Both the position numbers and the translations under genes were made by a program. Below, piece by piece: positions 1 through 9,131 of a stretch of 34,215 nt of DNA (position 1 is the stretch's first letter; each line of letters starts with the position of its first letter). The stretch is from NCBI RefSeq assembly GCF_000757605.1, contig NZ_JQAK01000001.1:1254958-1289172 (forward strand). The letters run 5' to 3'. Origin of the DNA: Candidatus Paracaedibacter symbiosus (GTDB lineage Bacteria > Pseudomonadota > Alphaproteobacteria > Paracaedibacterales > Paracaedibacteraceae). The notes beneath the pieces were generated by a model that was not told the DNA's origin, made no database searches, and saw nothing but the letters and a program-made list of their open reading frames with translations.

Positions 1-32
1 TTACAATCAAGTTCCCAGTTTCCCTCTGAAGG
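1..32 (+). other. Chimeric mate-pair end (copy of 3279-3310)
   Basis: These 32 bases are identical to 3279-3310 inside the KS-coding part of the polyketide synthase gene and sit directly before a 454 paired-end linker. Circularised mate-pair inserts read as insert 3' end, linker, insert 5' start. The implied insert is 75-3310, about 3.2 kb, which suits a 3-kb library. This is therefore an assembly artefact, not a genomic repeat. Confidence 0.93.
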
Positions 33-74
33 TCGTATAACTTCGTATAATGTATGCTATACGAAGTTATTACG
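33..74 (+). other. 454 Titanium paired-end linker containing loxP (artefact)
   Basis: The segment contains a perfect loxP site: two 13-bp arms ATAACTTCGTATA in inverted orientation around the spacer ATGTATGC. It is framed by the extra bases TCGT and TACG that belong to the 454 Titanium paired-end linker. The same 42 bases recur at the other end of the window. This is untrimmed library sequence. Confidence 0.96.
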
Positions 75-197
75 GGATACCGCTTAGAAAAAATTGAACC
101 ACCTACCCAAAAGATTCAACAGCGCTTGAAGCCCCACCACCCTTATAAGATGAACCTTCACTGCAATTTAGTCAAGCCAAAAATGAAACAGCAGTAA
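75..197 (+). pseudogene. C-terminal end of an unrecognised ORF cut by the contig end
   Basis: An open frame of 40 codons runs from the first true base to a TAA at 195-197. It is basic, starts GYRLEKIEPPTQ and ends LVKPKMKQQ. The absence of stops and the composition suggest the tail of a real gene whose 5' part lies outside the contig. I do not recognise the family; a transposase or integrase tail is possible but unproven. The next gene starts 165 bp further on. Confidence 0.3.
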
Positions 198-350
198 TTA
201 GTAACGTTGTCAAAGCCTTGCACAAAACTACAGGGATACCAAGGCACTTTGTTCAGTAGAAATAAAGGAAGTTATTAAGTTTATTTGAAAATGAAGAGCC
301 TCTCAGAAAGAATAAGAATATTAAAACAAAAAAGAAAAATTAAATAAGTA

Positions 351-356
351 AAGGAG
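351..356 (+). promoter_or_regulatory. Ribosome binding site of the polyketide synthase gene
   Basis: AAGGAG lies six bases before the ATG at 363 and supports that start over the in-frame ATG four codons later. No convincing -35/-10 pair was seen in the AT-rich stretch before it. Confidence 0.75.
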
Positions 357-362
357 CCTTTA

Positions 363-3300
363 ATGTTAGAAACAATGAATCGTTATATCCATGGTTACGT
401 TGCTGTTCCAGTTATTTTATCATGCCGAGAGAGAGGTCTATTTGATCTCTTGAAAAACAAAGGACCTTTATCTTGTGAAAGTCTTGCTCATATATTAGAG
501 GCCAACGATGGTCACTTAAGGGTGGCTTTGCGTATGTTTGAATCCTTAAATTGGATAAAAAAGGACCATAATGGCACCTATACATTAACTCTAAACCCAG
601 AAACATCTCATTTTATTCAATCTATTCCACAAGAAATTTTATCTTTATATAGAATCCCTGCGTTATCATTATTTAAAAATAAGCAACATAGAGAAATCTT
701 ATCTTTATGGCTCACAGAATTTACTAAACCCTCCTTTGAGGATAAGCTTCTTTGGATAGATTTTTTTCATGGCGCTGTGGTTGTCCCGCTCCTTTTAGCC
801 CTAAAAGAAGATTATCTTCCTAAGAACTTGTCCTTTCAAGAGCCTATGCATATCCTTTTGAAGGAGCTACCTTCAGAGCTACAACAACTTACAATCATGT
901 TCTTTATAAATAAAGGGTGGGCTGAGCCGAGAGAGAACAACAAGATTTTTTTAACGAATCTTGGGCGCTTCTTAATTGAGCGTGCCTTTAATATGGCTAC
1001 TGGTGCTTCTTACGCTCCTATGCTAGGGAATATCTCAGAGCTTTTATACGGTGACCCTAAAAAAGTATTTAAAAGAGATGATGAGGGGCATGAGCTGCAT
1101 GTTGATAGAACTTTAAATGTGCTTTCGAGTGGGTTTCAGCATGAAAGATATTTTGCTGATGTGGAAGATATTATTGTTTCAATTTTTAACCAAGAACCTT
1201 TCGAAAATCAACCTCGTTATGTAATAGATATGGGATGCGGAGATGGCACTTTCCTAAAAAAGATATACGAGCTTATTTGCACAAAAACAGCGCGAGGAAA
1301 AGCTCTTCAGCAGTACCCTATTGCCATGATCGGAGTAGATTATAACCAGAAATCTCTCGATGCAACTGAAACCACTCTTCAACACATTCCCCATTATACT
1401 TTACAAGGTGATATTTCAGATCCCGAACGCCTTATGAATGATCTAGAATTATTAGGTCTTCCTGATCCTGAGAATTGTTTGCATGTACGTTCCTTTCTTG
1501 ATCATGATCGCCCCTTTCTTGCTCCTGCAAGCAAAAAGCAAACAAAGGATCGTTCACGTATTCCGTATCAAGGTGTGTATGTTAACGCGGAAGGGAAATC
1601 CATAGCGCCTAATATTGCTGTGCAAAGTTTGGTAGAGCATTTTGGTCGTTGGTCATCGATTATGACAAAGCATGGCTTAGTTATTTTAGAAGTGCATTCC
1701 CTTACGCCCGAGATCGTTTCTTCGTACTTAGATGAAAATGAGAGCTTTCATTTTGATGCCTATCATGCCTTTTCAATGCAACATCTTATTGACGCAGATG
1801 TATTCCTTCTTGCTGCTGCTGAAACAGGTTTGTTTCCCAAAAAAGAATTTGCAAAGAAGTATCCTCTTGTCTTTCCTTATACACGTATCACTTTAAATTA
1901 TTTAGAGAAAAGACCTTATACCTTCTCAAATGCCCAACCAACAGACCTAGCAGATTTAGTAAAATTAGAAGCTCAATGTTGGCCGGAACATCTTCGCGTA
2001 TCCGAACAAGAATTAAATTCTCGCTTGGAGCGATTTCCAGAAGGACAATTTGTAATAAAACAAGAAGAAAAAATAGTTGGCGTGATTTATACGCAACGAA
2101 TTACAGATATGCACTTATTAAGTACAGTAAGATTTGATCAGGTTGGGACTTTACATGATTCTTTAGGTGATACGCTTCAATTACTCGGATTTAATATTGT
2201 CCCTGAAATGCAAGATAGAGGCTTTGGTGATCAAATTTTAGAATTTGTACTGCAATTAGCTTTTTCTAAGAGTGGGATAAAAAAGATAGTAGGGGTGACA
2301 CGCTGTAAAAATTATAAAGGCAATTTTCATATACCCATAAATGAATACGTCCAGCAGCATATCGACAGCCCTGAAGGGATAGATCCCATTTTACGTTTTC
2401 ATACAAGCCATGGAGCAAAAATTGTTAATATTTTACAAACTTATAGACCAGAAGATATAGATAACCAAGGGGCTGGGATTTTGATTGAGTATAACCCTAA
2501 TCTTCAACGCCAAGATTTGTTAAATCAAACCAAATTTATAGAAAAGCAAAGCAATCAAGATGAGAAAAAGATTTCTGATAACGAGATCTTCTCTTGTATC
2601 CTAGAGGTACTCCCCCAAAGGAATGCAATACAATTTTCTCCCACAAAACCTTTAAGAGAAATGGGATTTGATTCTTTAGGATTGCTTGAATTAAGAACTC
2701 TCATAAATCAGCGCTTTGGGGTAAAGCTTGATTCCACCTTTTTCTTTGAATATGGTACCCCTGCTTTAATAGCTACGCAACTCCGCAATCTTCTATCTCC
2801 TTCGCTTTCCATCAATGATCAAAAGAAGTGTATAGTTGAGAAAAAGATTTCTGATAACGAGATCTTCTCTTGTATCCTAGAGGTACTCCCCCAAAGGAAT
2901 GCAGTACAATTTTCTCCCACAAAACCTTTAAGAGAAATGGGGTTTGATTCTTTAGGATTGCTTGAATTAAGAACTCTCATAAATCAGCGCTTTGGGGTAA
3001 AGCTTGATTCCACCTTTTTCTTTGAATATGGTACCCCTGCATTAATAGTTACGCAACTCCGCAATCTTCTATCTCCTTCGCTTTCCATCGATGATCAAAA
3101 GAAGTGTATAGTTATGCACGAGAAAATTAAGGAAAATCCACAATATGGCTTAGAGCCTATCGCAATCGTTGGGATGGCTTGTCGGTTGCCAGGCAATATT
3201 AATAATATTGATGATTATTGGAGAGTCCTAAGTGAGGGGAAAGACGCTATTTCTAAAGCTCCTTCTAACCGCTTAGAATTACAATCAAGTTCCCAGTTTC

Positions 3301-6300
3301 CCTCTGAAGGAGGATATTTAACAGACATCGATAAATTTGATCCAGCCTTTTTTAATATTTCTCCTCGTGAAGCAGAATTGATGGATCCTCAACAAAGAAT
3401 TTTATTAGAAGTTACTTGGGAAGCCTTGGAACAAGCGGGCATTAATGCAAAGCATCTCCATGGGACAAAAACAGGTGTTTATATAGGAATTTTCTCCCAT
3501 GATTACGAAAAATTAATAAATAAGGCCCAAAGCGCCGAAAATTTGGATGTTTATTATGGGACAGGAAACTCTGCATCAGTTGCTGCAGGGCGCCTATCTT
3601 ATGTTCTTGGTCTACGCGGGCCTTCGATTGCGATTAATACAGCTTGCTCTTCTTCATTAGTAGCAGTCCATTTAGCTTGTCAAAGCCTTCGCCAGGGAGA
3701 GAGTCAGCTCGCTCTCGCGGGAGGGGTAAATTTGATTCTTTCTCCTGAGTTAAGTATCTCTTTTTCTAAATCGAAGATGTTATCTGCTGATGGACGATGT
3801 AAGACTTTTGACGTTTCTGCTAATGGGTATGGCCGTAGCGAGGGGTGTGGTCTTATTGTCTTAAAAAGACTTTCTCAAGCACTGCAAGATGGAGATAATA
3901 TCCTTGGTATTATACGAAGCTCTGCAGTTAACCAAGATGGCGCAAGCAATGGCTTGACAGCCCCAAATCAAGCCTCACAAATTGAACTTATTAACTCAGC
4001 GCTGGCCTCTGCTCATATCGATCCCCCAACCATTTCGTACATTGAGGCACACGGAACAGGGACGCCTTTGGGTGATCCCATTGAAGTAAAAGCTCTAATG
4101 GAGACATATGGCCTGGAAAGAAAAACTGAAAACCCATTATTTCTTGGTTCTGCCAAAACCAATATAGGTCATACAGAAGCCGCAGCCGGTATAGCTGGCT
4201 TGATAAAAGTAGTATTAGCATTAAAACACCAGTTAATCCCTCCCCATTTACATTTTACGCGCTTAAACCCCCACATAGATTTTGGTAAATGCAATGTCCA
4301 GATTCCAACAGAACCTTTACCGTGGCCAACATTTGATGAATCTCCCCGCCGAGGAGCGGTAAGTTCTTTTGGGTTCAGTGGAACCAATGCACACGTAGTA
4401 ATTGAGGAAGGACCTGGATATGTTTTATCAACCCAGCAGGCTAAACCCTATTATCTCTTAGCTTTATCAGCAAAGCATCCTAATTCTTTAAAGCAACGGC
4501 TAGAAGATCTGCATAGCCATCTCAAAGATAATGCAGATTTACCTCTGGAAGCAATCGCTTATACCTTAAATATGGGCAGAAACCATTTTGACTATCGCTG
4601 TGCATTTGTCGTCTCCTCTATAGAAGAGTTGCAAGGCGCCTTAGAAGAAATCAAGCAAGGGAAAACGCCCAACCATTATTTAATAGCCAAAGATAAAATC
4701 TCTACGGAACAGGAGCCTATATTTGAAGAGATTCTGGGTAGAGTATTAGAAGAACTTCCCGAGAAAAAATCTGAACCCAGTACTTACTATAAGAAATTAC
4801 TTAGTTTAGCGGATTTATATATCAAAGGATATAATATTGATTGGGGGGTATTACACCAGGGGGAAGCTAAGCAAAGGATTAGTCTACCCACATATCCTTT
4901 CTTAAAAGAGCGTTATTGGATTGAACATCCACAAACGAAAGAAGAGGTAAGATCTGGCTCTGTGTCTGAAATGAGAGTAGCTTCAGCTTCTTTTGATTCT
5001 CCCTCTCTTCTGGAAAGTGTCAAAGAAGTGCTATACCAAGACGAAATTCCTTCTTCCGTTAAAGGAGAAAATACCGAAGTCCTCAACCCTTGGTGCCAGA
5101 AGCTCTTATTGTATACCCTTCAGCAGATGGGTTTTTTTGAGGAAGTTTCTAAGCCTTACACGAGAACTGACCTAAGGGAACAGTTAAGAATTATTCCTGA
5201 GCATGAGCGATTATTCTCTGCATTGATTGATATCCTTATACGGAATGGATGGGTTTACGAAGCGGAGGAAAAAATAACACTTTCCTCTCAATATACCAAG
5301 GCTCTGCCTTCATCATTAAAACAATTAGAACAGGAAAAAAAAGTACTGAGCCAAGAATACCCTGAGCTGCAAGCCTACCTTAACCTAGCTTGGGCCTGCG
5401 TGAGAGCTTACCCCGAAATCCTGAGGGGTGAGAAATCCCATATGGAGGTTATGTTTCCTGGAGGGTCAATGGCTCTTGTGGAGGGAATTTATAAAGGATC
5501 ATCTCGAGCAGATTATTATAATGAGCAGACGGCTCAGGCTGTGAAAGTTTATGTTCGTGAGCGTCTTAAGCATGACCCTCAAGCAGCGATTACAATATTA
5601 GAGATTGGGGCAGGGACAGGAGGGACAAGCACCTTTGTACTCAAAGTTTTGGAGGAATTTAAAGGCTCTGTTCACTATATTTACACAGATATTTCTCTTA
5701 AATTCTTGCACCATGGGGAAGAGAAGTGGAAGCAGCAATATCCATGGATGAGTTTTAAACGCTTAGATATCGAAGCTTCTCCTCACACACAAAGTTTTTC
5801 TTCTCATAGCGTTGATCTTATTTTTGCCAGTAATGTTTTGCATGCCACAAAGCACATAGATGTTACGCTGAAGAATGTCAAGGAATTACTGAAAGCAAAT
5901 GGCCTGTTGGTGCTCAACGAGATTAACGAGCGCTCAGATCTTTTAACGTTAACTTTTGGTCTTACCGAAGGATGGTGGTTATTTGAAGATGCACAAAAGC
6001 GCATACCCTTTTCTCCTATCTTAACCCAAAAGCAATGGAGAGAAGAACTAGGGAATCTAGGCTTCTATGTAGCGCTTATGCCCTATGAAGTATCAGAGAT
6101 TGAAGAGGATGTGGAACAAAGGGTTATTCTTGCCGAAAGTGATGGAGTTATTACGCAAGATTTATTAAAATTAAAAGAGGTTTCTCCACGTGCTGAACAT
6201 GCTTTTAGGACGAACTCTTCAATATCAACAAGCCAATCAGCTCCCCCTTTTTCTTTATCTCAGTATGAAATATCTGCAGAATCACAGATAAAAATGTCTC

Positions 6301-7793
6301 AGATATCTCAAGAGGAGATCATTAAGTTTATTACTGCCAATCTCGTTGAAGCGATGAAGAAAACTTTAAAGCTACCAAGCAGCAAAATTGACATCAACAA
6401 ATCGTTTTCAGAATATGGTGGTGACTCTTTAATGAGTATAGAACTGATTAATCAGATTAATACACTCCTTAAAATTTCCCTTAGAATCAATGTATTGTTT
6501 GATCATGCTACTATAGCGAATCTATCGCGTTTTATTCTGTCTCATCATGGAGAAAAAATACGTGAGGAACTTATCGAAGCAACCATAGGGACAAAGAAAG
6601 TTATTGAAGCTGATGTGAGTGAACTATCCTCGTCGAAGAAAGAGAAACATATCAAAAAATCTCCTACTCCACCTCACGATAATATGATTGAAAAATCCAT
6701 GTTAGTGACCCAGAAGAAATCGCAGAATCTTTTACAAAAAACTGAAAGGTTAGAACCAACAGAAGACCTTTTAAGCCCGAACATTATACGATCCAAATAT
6801 TTCTTGCCCGATGTTGCAAATAAAAAAAGGCAGATAATCCCATCTCTTAAGTTTCCAGAGCTTATTCATCTCAATCAAGTTTCTCAGGGACAGCCAGTAT
6901 TTTGGTTTCATCCTGGGCTAGGTGGAGTTCAACCTTATTATAGTCTTGCGCAAAGCAGTCAGCGCCCTTTTTATGGAATCCAAGCCAAAGGCTGGAATAC
7001 AGAACAATCTCCATTACGTGGAATCCAAACAATGGCGGCCTATTATGCTCATATTATACAATCCATACAACCTGAAGGGCCTTATGATTTAGGAGGATAT
7101 TCTTTAGGAGGGATAATAGCCTATGAAGTTGCTCGTCAATTACAGGAGTTTGGACAAACTGTTTCTAGTATAGTGATGGTGGACTCACCTGATACTACGG
7201 TACTGAAACACCTCAAATTTTCTTCAAAAAGTGAGTTATTGCACGCAGCAAACTATGAATTGATGGCTGCTTTTGCACAAGAACAAGAATTTGAGGAAAT
7301 AGTTAAGATTCTTATTCATCGCGAAGAAGTAAATGCTACGTTAGAAGATAAGGCATTTTTAAAGCAGTTAAAACAATTGCTAAAAGCGCGTGGATTGAAA
7401 AAAACAGCAAATCAACTGGAAGCAAGACTTCAGAAAAAGGCGAAAGTTTGCCACTTATATGAAGTAAATCACTTTTCTATACAGCCTCTGGCAAATCCTC
7501 AAGAAGTATGTTGCTACTACTTCCGCAATAAAAGTGGCTTATTTTTTGGAGAATTAGAGCCTTATTATGCGATCACAAAGAATGAAATTCTGTTGGATCT
7601 CATAGATCACGCAAACTACTGGAGGGAGTGGGAAAATCAGTTTCCTAAATTTTATATGACCGACGTAGATTCTTCTAGTCACATCTCAGTGTTATCTGAA
7701 CCTCAAGCTTATAAAGATATTATTAAGTTTTGCGAGGACTTCTATTCAGCAGAAGGGGCTGAGGAGTCTTTAAGGGCGAATTTCCGGTTCTAG
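363..7793 (+). CDS. Single-protein trans-AT polyketide synthase with GNAT-type loading module and terminal thioesterase
   Basis: 2476 residues. Domains in order: a methyltransferase-like region with two winged-helix-like segments (1-250); a class I SAM methyltransferase (about 250-510, motif VIDMGCGDG at 287-295); a GNAT-like domain (about 516-725, CoA motif QDRGFG); two ACPs (phosphopantetheine serines S771 and S863 in GFDSLGL); a ketosynthase (931-1355; C1095 in TACSSS, H1230 in EAHGTGT, H1270 in NIGHTE); a docking/post-AT linker without any AT (1360-1524, ends YPFLKERYW); a C-methyltransferase (1577-1930, EIGAGTGG from E1747); an ACP with S2022 in GGDSL; and a type I thioesterase (about 2165-2455; S2247 in GYSLGG, D2274, H2440). 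The MT-GNAT-ACP order matches the starter modules known from apratoxin and gephyronic acid synthases. With no KR, DH or ER, the inferred product is one alpha-methylated beta-keto acyl chain from a short, possibly methylated, starter. Malonyl loading needs a separate acyltransferase, not present in this window. Confidence 0.93.
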   Translation: MLETMNRYIHGYVAVPVILSCRERGLFDLLKNKGPLSCESLAHILEANDGHLRVALRMFESLNWIKKDHNGTYTLTLNPETSHFIQSIPQEILSLYRIPALSLFKNKQHREILSLWLTEFTKPSFEDKLLWIDFFHGAVVVPLLLALKEDYLPKNLSFQEPMHILLKELPSELQQLTIMFFINKGWAEPRENNKIFLTNLGRFLIERAFNMATGASYAPMLGNISELLYGDPKKVFKRDDEGHELHVDRTLNVLSSGFQHERYFADVEDIIVSIFNQEPFENQPRYVIDMGCGDGTFLKKIYELICTKTARGKALQQYPIAMIGVDYNQKSLDATETTLQHIPHYTLQGDISDPERLMNDLELLGLPDPENCLHVRSFLDHDRPFLAPASKKQTKDRSRIPYQGVYVNAEGKSIAPNIAVQSLVEHFGRWSSIMTKHGLVILEVHSLTPEIVSSYLDENESFHFDAYHAFSMQHLIDADVFLLAAAETGLFPKKEFAKKYPLVFPYTRITLNYLEKRPYTFSNAQPTDLADLVKLEAQCWPEHLRVSEQELNSRLERFPEGQFVIKQEEKIVGVIYTQRITDMHLLSTVRFDQVGTLHDSLGDTLQLLGFNIVPEMQDRGFGDQILEFVLQLAFSKSGIKKIVGVTRCKNYKGNFHIPINEYVQQHIDSPEGIDPILRFHTSHGAKIVNILQTYRPEDIDNQGAGILIEYNPNLQRQDLLNQTKFIEKQSNQDEKKISDNEIFSCILEVLPQRNAIQFSPTKPLREMGFDSLGLLELRTLINQRFGVKLDSTFFFEYGTPALIATQLRNLLSPSLSINDQKKCIVEKKISDNEIFSCILEVLPQRNAVQFSPTKPLREMGFDSLGLLELRTLINQRFGVKLDSTFFFEYGTPALIVTQLRNLLSPSLSIDDQKKCIVMHEKIKENPQYGLEPIAIVGMACRLPGNINNIDDYWRVLSEGKDAISKAPSNRLELQSSSQFPSEGGYLTDIDKFDPAFFNISPREAELMDPQQRILLEVTWEALEQAGINAKHLHGTKTGVYIGIFSHDYEKLINKAQSAENLDVYYGTGNSASVAAGRLSYVLGLRGPSIAINTACSSSLVAVHLACQSLRQGESQLALAGGVNLILSPELSISFSKSKMLSADGRCKTFDVSANGYGRSEGCGLIVLKRLSQALQDGDNILGIIRSSAVNQDGASNGLTAPNQASQIELINSALASAHIDPPTISYIEAHGTGTPLGDPIEVKALMETYGLERKTENPLFLGSAKTNIGHTEAAAGIAGLIKVVLALKHQLIPPHLHFTRLNPHIDFGKCNVQIPTEPLPWPTFDESPRRGAVSSFGFSGTNAHVVIEEGPGYVLSTQQAKPYYLLALSAKHPNSLKQRLEDLHSHLKDNADLPLEAIAYTLNMGRNHFDYRCAFVVSSIEELQGALEEIKQGKTPNHYLIAKDKISTEQEPIFEEILGRVLEELPEKKSEPSTYYKKLLSLADLYIKGYNIDWGVLHQGEAKQRISLPTYPFLKERYWIEHPQTKEEVRSGSVSEMRVASASFDSPSLLESVKEVLYQDEIPSSVKGENTEVLNPWCQKLLLYTLQQMGFFEEVSKPYTRTDLREQLRIIPEHERLFSALIDILIRNGWVYEAEEKITLSSQYTKALPSSLKQLEQEKKVLSQEYPELQAYLNLAWACVRAYPEILRGEKSHMEVMFPGGSMALVEGIYKGSSRADYYNEQTAQAVKVYVRERLKHDPQAAITILEIGAGTGGTSTFVLKVLEEFKGSVHYIYTDISLKFLHHGEEKWKQQYPWMSFKRLDIEASPHTQSFSSHSVDLIFASNVLHATKHIDVTLKNVKELLKANGLLVLNEINERSDLLTLTFGLTEGWWLFEDAQKRIPFSPILTQKQWREELGNLGFYVALMPYEVSEIEEDVEQRVILAESDGVITQDLLKLKEVSPRAEHAFRTNSSISTSQSAPPFSLSQYEISAESQIKMSQISQEEIIKFITANLVEAMKKTLKLPSSKIDINKSFSEYGGDSLMSIELINQINTLLKISLRINVLFDHATIANLSRFILSHHGEKIREELIEATIGTKKVIEADVSELSSSKKEKHIKKSPTPPHDNMIEKSMLVTQKKSQNLLQKTERLEPTEDLLSPNIIRSKYFLPDVANKKRQIIPSLKFPELIHLNQVSQGQPVFWFHPGLGGVQPYYSLAQSSQRPFYGIQAKGWNTEQSPLRGIQTMAAYYAHIIQSIQPEGPYDLGGYSLGGIIAYEVARQLQEFGQTVSSIVMVDSPDTTVLKHLKFSSKSELLHAANYELMAAFAQEQEFEEIVKILIHREEVNATLEDKAFLKQLKQLLKARGLKKTANQLEARLQKKAKVCHLYEVNHFSIQPLANPQEVCCYYFRNKSGLFFGELEPYYAITKNEILLDLIDHANYWREWENQFPKFYMTDVDSSSHISVLSEPQAYKDIIKFCEDFYSAEGAEESLRANFRF
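2562..3113 (+). repeat. Tandem duplication of 276 bp encoding two ACP domains
   Basis: Copy 1 is 2562-2837 and copy 2 is 2838-3113, directly adjacent and in frame (92 codons each). I count five base differences. Three change residues (I to V, A to V, N to D) and one in the GFDS motif is silent. Such high identity shows a recent duplication or ongoing gene conversion. Confidence 0.95.
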
Positions 7794-7869
7794 TAGGGAT
7801 ATAAGTAGCCTTATGTTCCCAAGGGAGAAGAGACTATTATTGAGTGACAATTAACTTCTGTAGGATAAG

Positions 7870-7888
7870 CCCCCAGCTGTGCTGGGGG
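7870..7888 (+). repeat. Left-end stem-loop of IS200-type element
   Basis: Perfect 8-bp stem CCCCCAGC / GCTGGGGG with loop TGT. It lies about 90 bp before the Y1 transposase start, as expected for the subterminal hairpin recognised by TnpA of the IS200/IS605 family. It also sits 77 bp after the polyketide synthase stop and might terminate its transcript. Confidence 0.7.
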
Positions 7889-7976
7889 ACAATCAAAGTT
7901 TGACAAATGCGGGGGTATTCATAGTCTTTTGAGTTGAACCACTCAGTTCAACAAAAAGGAAAGACAATGAATACCT

Positions 7977-8397
7977 ATGAAAAATAACCATACAAGGTGG
8001 GAATGCAAATATCATGCTGTATTTATCCCAAAATATCGTCGTAAAGCCCTATTTGGTTATCTAAGAAAGCATCTAGGAAGAATGTTGCGTGAGCTTGCTT
8101 ATCAAAGGGAAAGTAAGATTTTGGAGGGACATTTAATGCCAGATCATGTGCATATGCTGATCAGTATCCCCCCGAAATATTCTATAAGTCGGGTAATCGG
8201 TTATATAAAAGGTAAGAGCGCTATTCATATTGCACGTGATCATTTAGGCAAGGGAAAAAATTATAGGGGCATGAGTTTTTGGGTAAGAGGATACTTTGTG
8301 TCAACAGTTGGTAGAGATGAAAAGCGATACGTGAGTATATCCAAAATCAGGAGAAAAAGATCAACGCATTGAGCAATTGCAATTGAGGTTACGTTAA
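7977..8397 (+). pseudogene. tnpA: IS200/IS605 family Y1 transposase TnpA, two homopolymer frameshifts
   Basis: The continuous frame (7977-8372) begins with the family pattern YHAVFIPKYRRKALF and contains the HUH motif DHVHMLIS, then GYFVSTVGRDE. It then runs off into KRYVSISKIRR. Adding one A to the run at 8320-8323 restores AIREYIQNQEKK, which holds the catalytic tyrosine. Adding one A to the run at 8354-8358 restores DQRIEQLQLRLR and a TAA at 8395-8397. Both breaks are single-base losses in A runs, so the intact gene may exist in the real genome. If the breaks are real, the transposase lacks its nucleophile. Confidence 0.85.
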
Positions 8398-8442
8398 ACC
8401 GCTTTGAGCGGTTCACACTTTAACCTCCGGCTTTGCCGGAGG
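8397..8442 (+). repeat. Right-end stem-loops of IS200-type element
   Basis: Two hairpins follow the transposase: AACCGC tttga GCGGTT (8397-8413) and CCTCCGGC ttt GCCGGAGG (8424-8442, perfect 8-bp stem). The second is the likely right-end TnpA recognition hairpin, so the element spans roughly 7860-8450. Confidence 0.65.
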
Positions 8443-8598
8443 TGACTCATTTTTGCCGGCCGTATCTTGGAAGTTGTCTGTCAATTCAGAGAAACCTCTG
8501 GTACAACATAAAACGCATTTTGTGGTCTTTCTTGTATCTAGCCCATTTGGATGAGATCAGAGAGAAGCGGGTCAAGGTCTTTGGAACTTCTAAATTTT

Positions 8599-8820
8599 TC
8601 AGTAGCGTAAAATGAATCGGCGTTTTAGGGACTGATTTGTGTGGTTGGATTGTTTACGCATCCACGCTAATAATTCTTCTGCTTTGGATAGCATAGGGGC
8701 AGCTTCAAAGATGGTGTCTAACATGATTCCGTAAATGCGGCGGGCATGAGTTTCTAAATATTCACACCAAGTAAATGCTTTTTGGAGGGAGGACAAGGTT
8801 ATGTCTGTAAAGCCTCATTA
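8599..8820 (-). pseudogene. C-terminal remnant of a DUF3987-type protein
   Basis: The minus-strand frame reads ...SSLQKAFTWCEYLETHARRI..., which matches the conserved WCEYLE-HARRIYG stretch near the C-terminus of DUF3987 proteins (plasmid- and phage-associated, often with primase/helicase modules). Two stop codons precede the homologous part at about 8825, and the frame ends at 8599. Only some 70 residues remain of a family that is normally several hundred long. It marks old mobile DNA. Confidence 0.55.
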
Positions 8821-8888
8821 TATAGCCGATGACCTTATCTGCCAGGATTTTAAAGTACAATCACCGAACGAGGCTTGGGTCAGTGATA
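8800..8888 (+). pseudogene. IS3 family OrfB fragment (start of integrase core)
   Basis: The frame reads KPHYIADDLICQDF then KVQSPNEAWVSDI, the typical stretch before the first DDE aspartate of IS3-family OrfB (consensus N-x-x-W-V-S-D-I-T-Y-I). It stops abruptly at the DI position and fuses to a lipocalin-like gene fragment. The pieces that should follow lie 3.5 kb away at 12391-12558 and 12068-12366. Confidence 0.7.
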
Positions 8889-9106
8889 TAAGAGATAGCA
8901 GATAACTATATAGGATATTTAGGTCGATACGAAATTATTAATGATACGATTAATCATTATCCGGAAGTTAGTTCTTTTCCAAACTTTATCAAAGTTAAGC
9001 AAGCAAGAAAATATGAGCATAAAGATAATCGGTTAATACTAACATCTCCTTCCTGCCTTAATGAAGGAAAAGAAATATATTTTTGTGCAATATGGGAACG
9101 TACATA
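8889..9106 (+). pseudogene. 5'-truncated copy of the lipocalin-like gene at 12782
   Basis: From IADNYIGYLGRYEII to a TAA at 9104-9106 the frame is a close copy of the C-terminal half of the protein encoded at 12782-13207. Nucleotide similarity continues about 30 bp past the stop and ends near 9131. It lacks the first half of the gene, has no start of its own, and is joined directly to an IS3 fragment, so it is a duplicated and then decayed remnant. Confidence 0.85.
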
Positions 9107-9131
9107 ACCTCATGTATGAACCTGTCGGCTG

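Noticed and set aside
1-32. Direct repeat of a PKS segment
   Set aside because: Explained by the mate-pair junction; it is the 3' end of an insert starting at 75.
36-69. Perfect loxP site as evidence for a Cre/P1-like recombination system
   Set aside because: The surrounding bases match the 454 paired-end linker, the same 42-mer sits at both ends of the window, and no Cre gene is present.
3991-4387. Minus-strand ORFs inside the KS-coding region
   Set aside because: Shadows of a strongly conserved ketosynthase on the plus strand.
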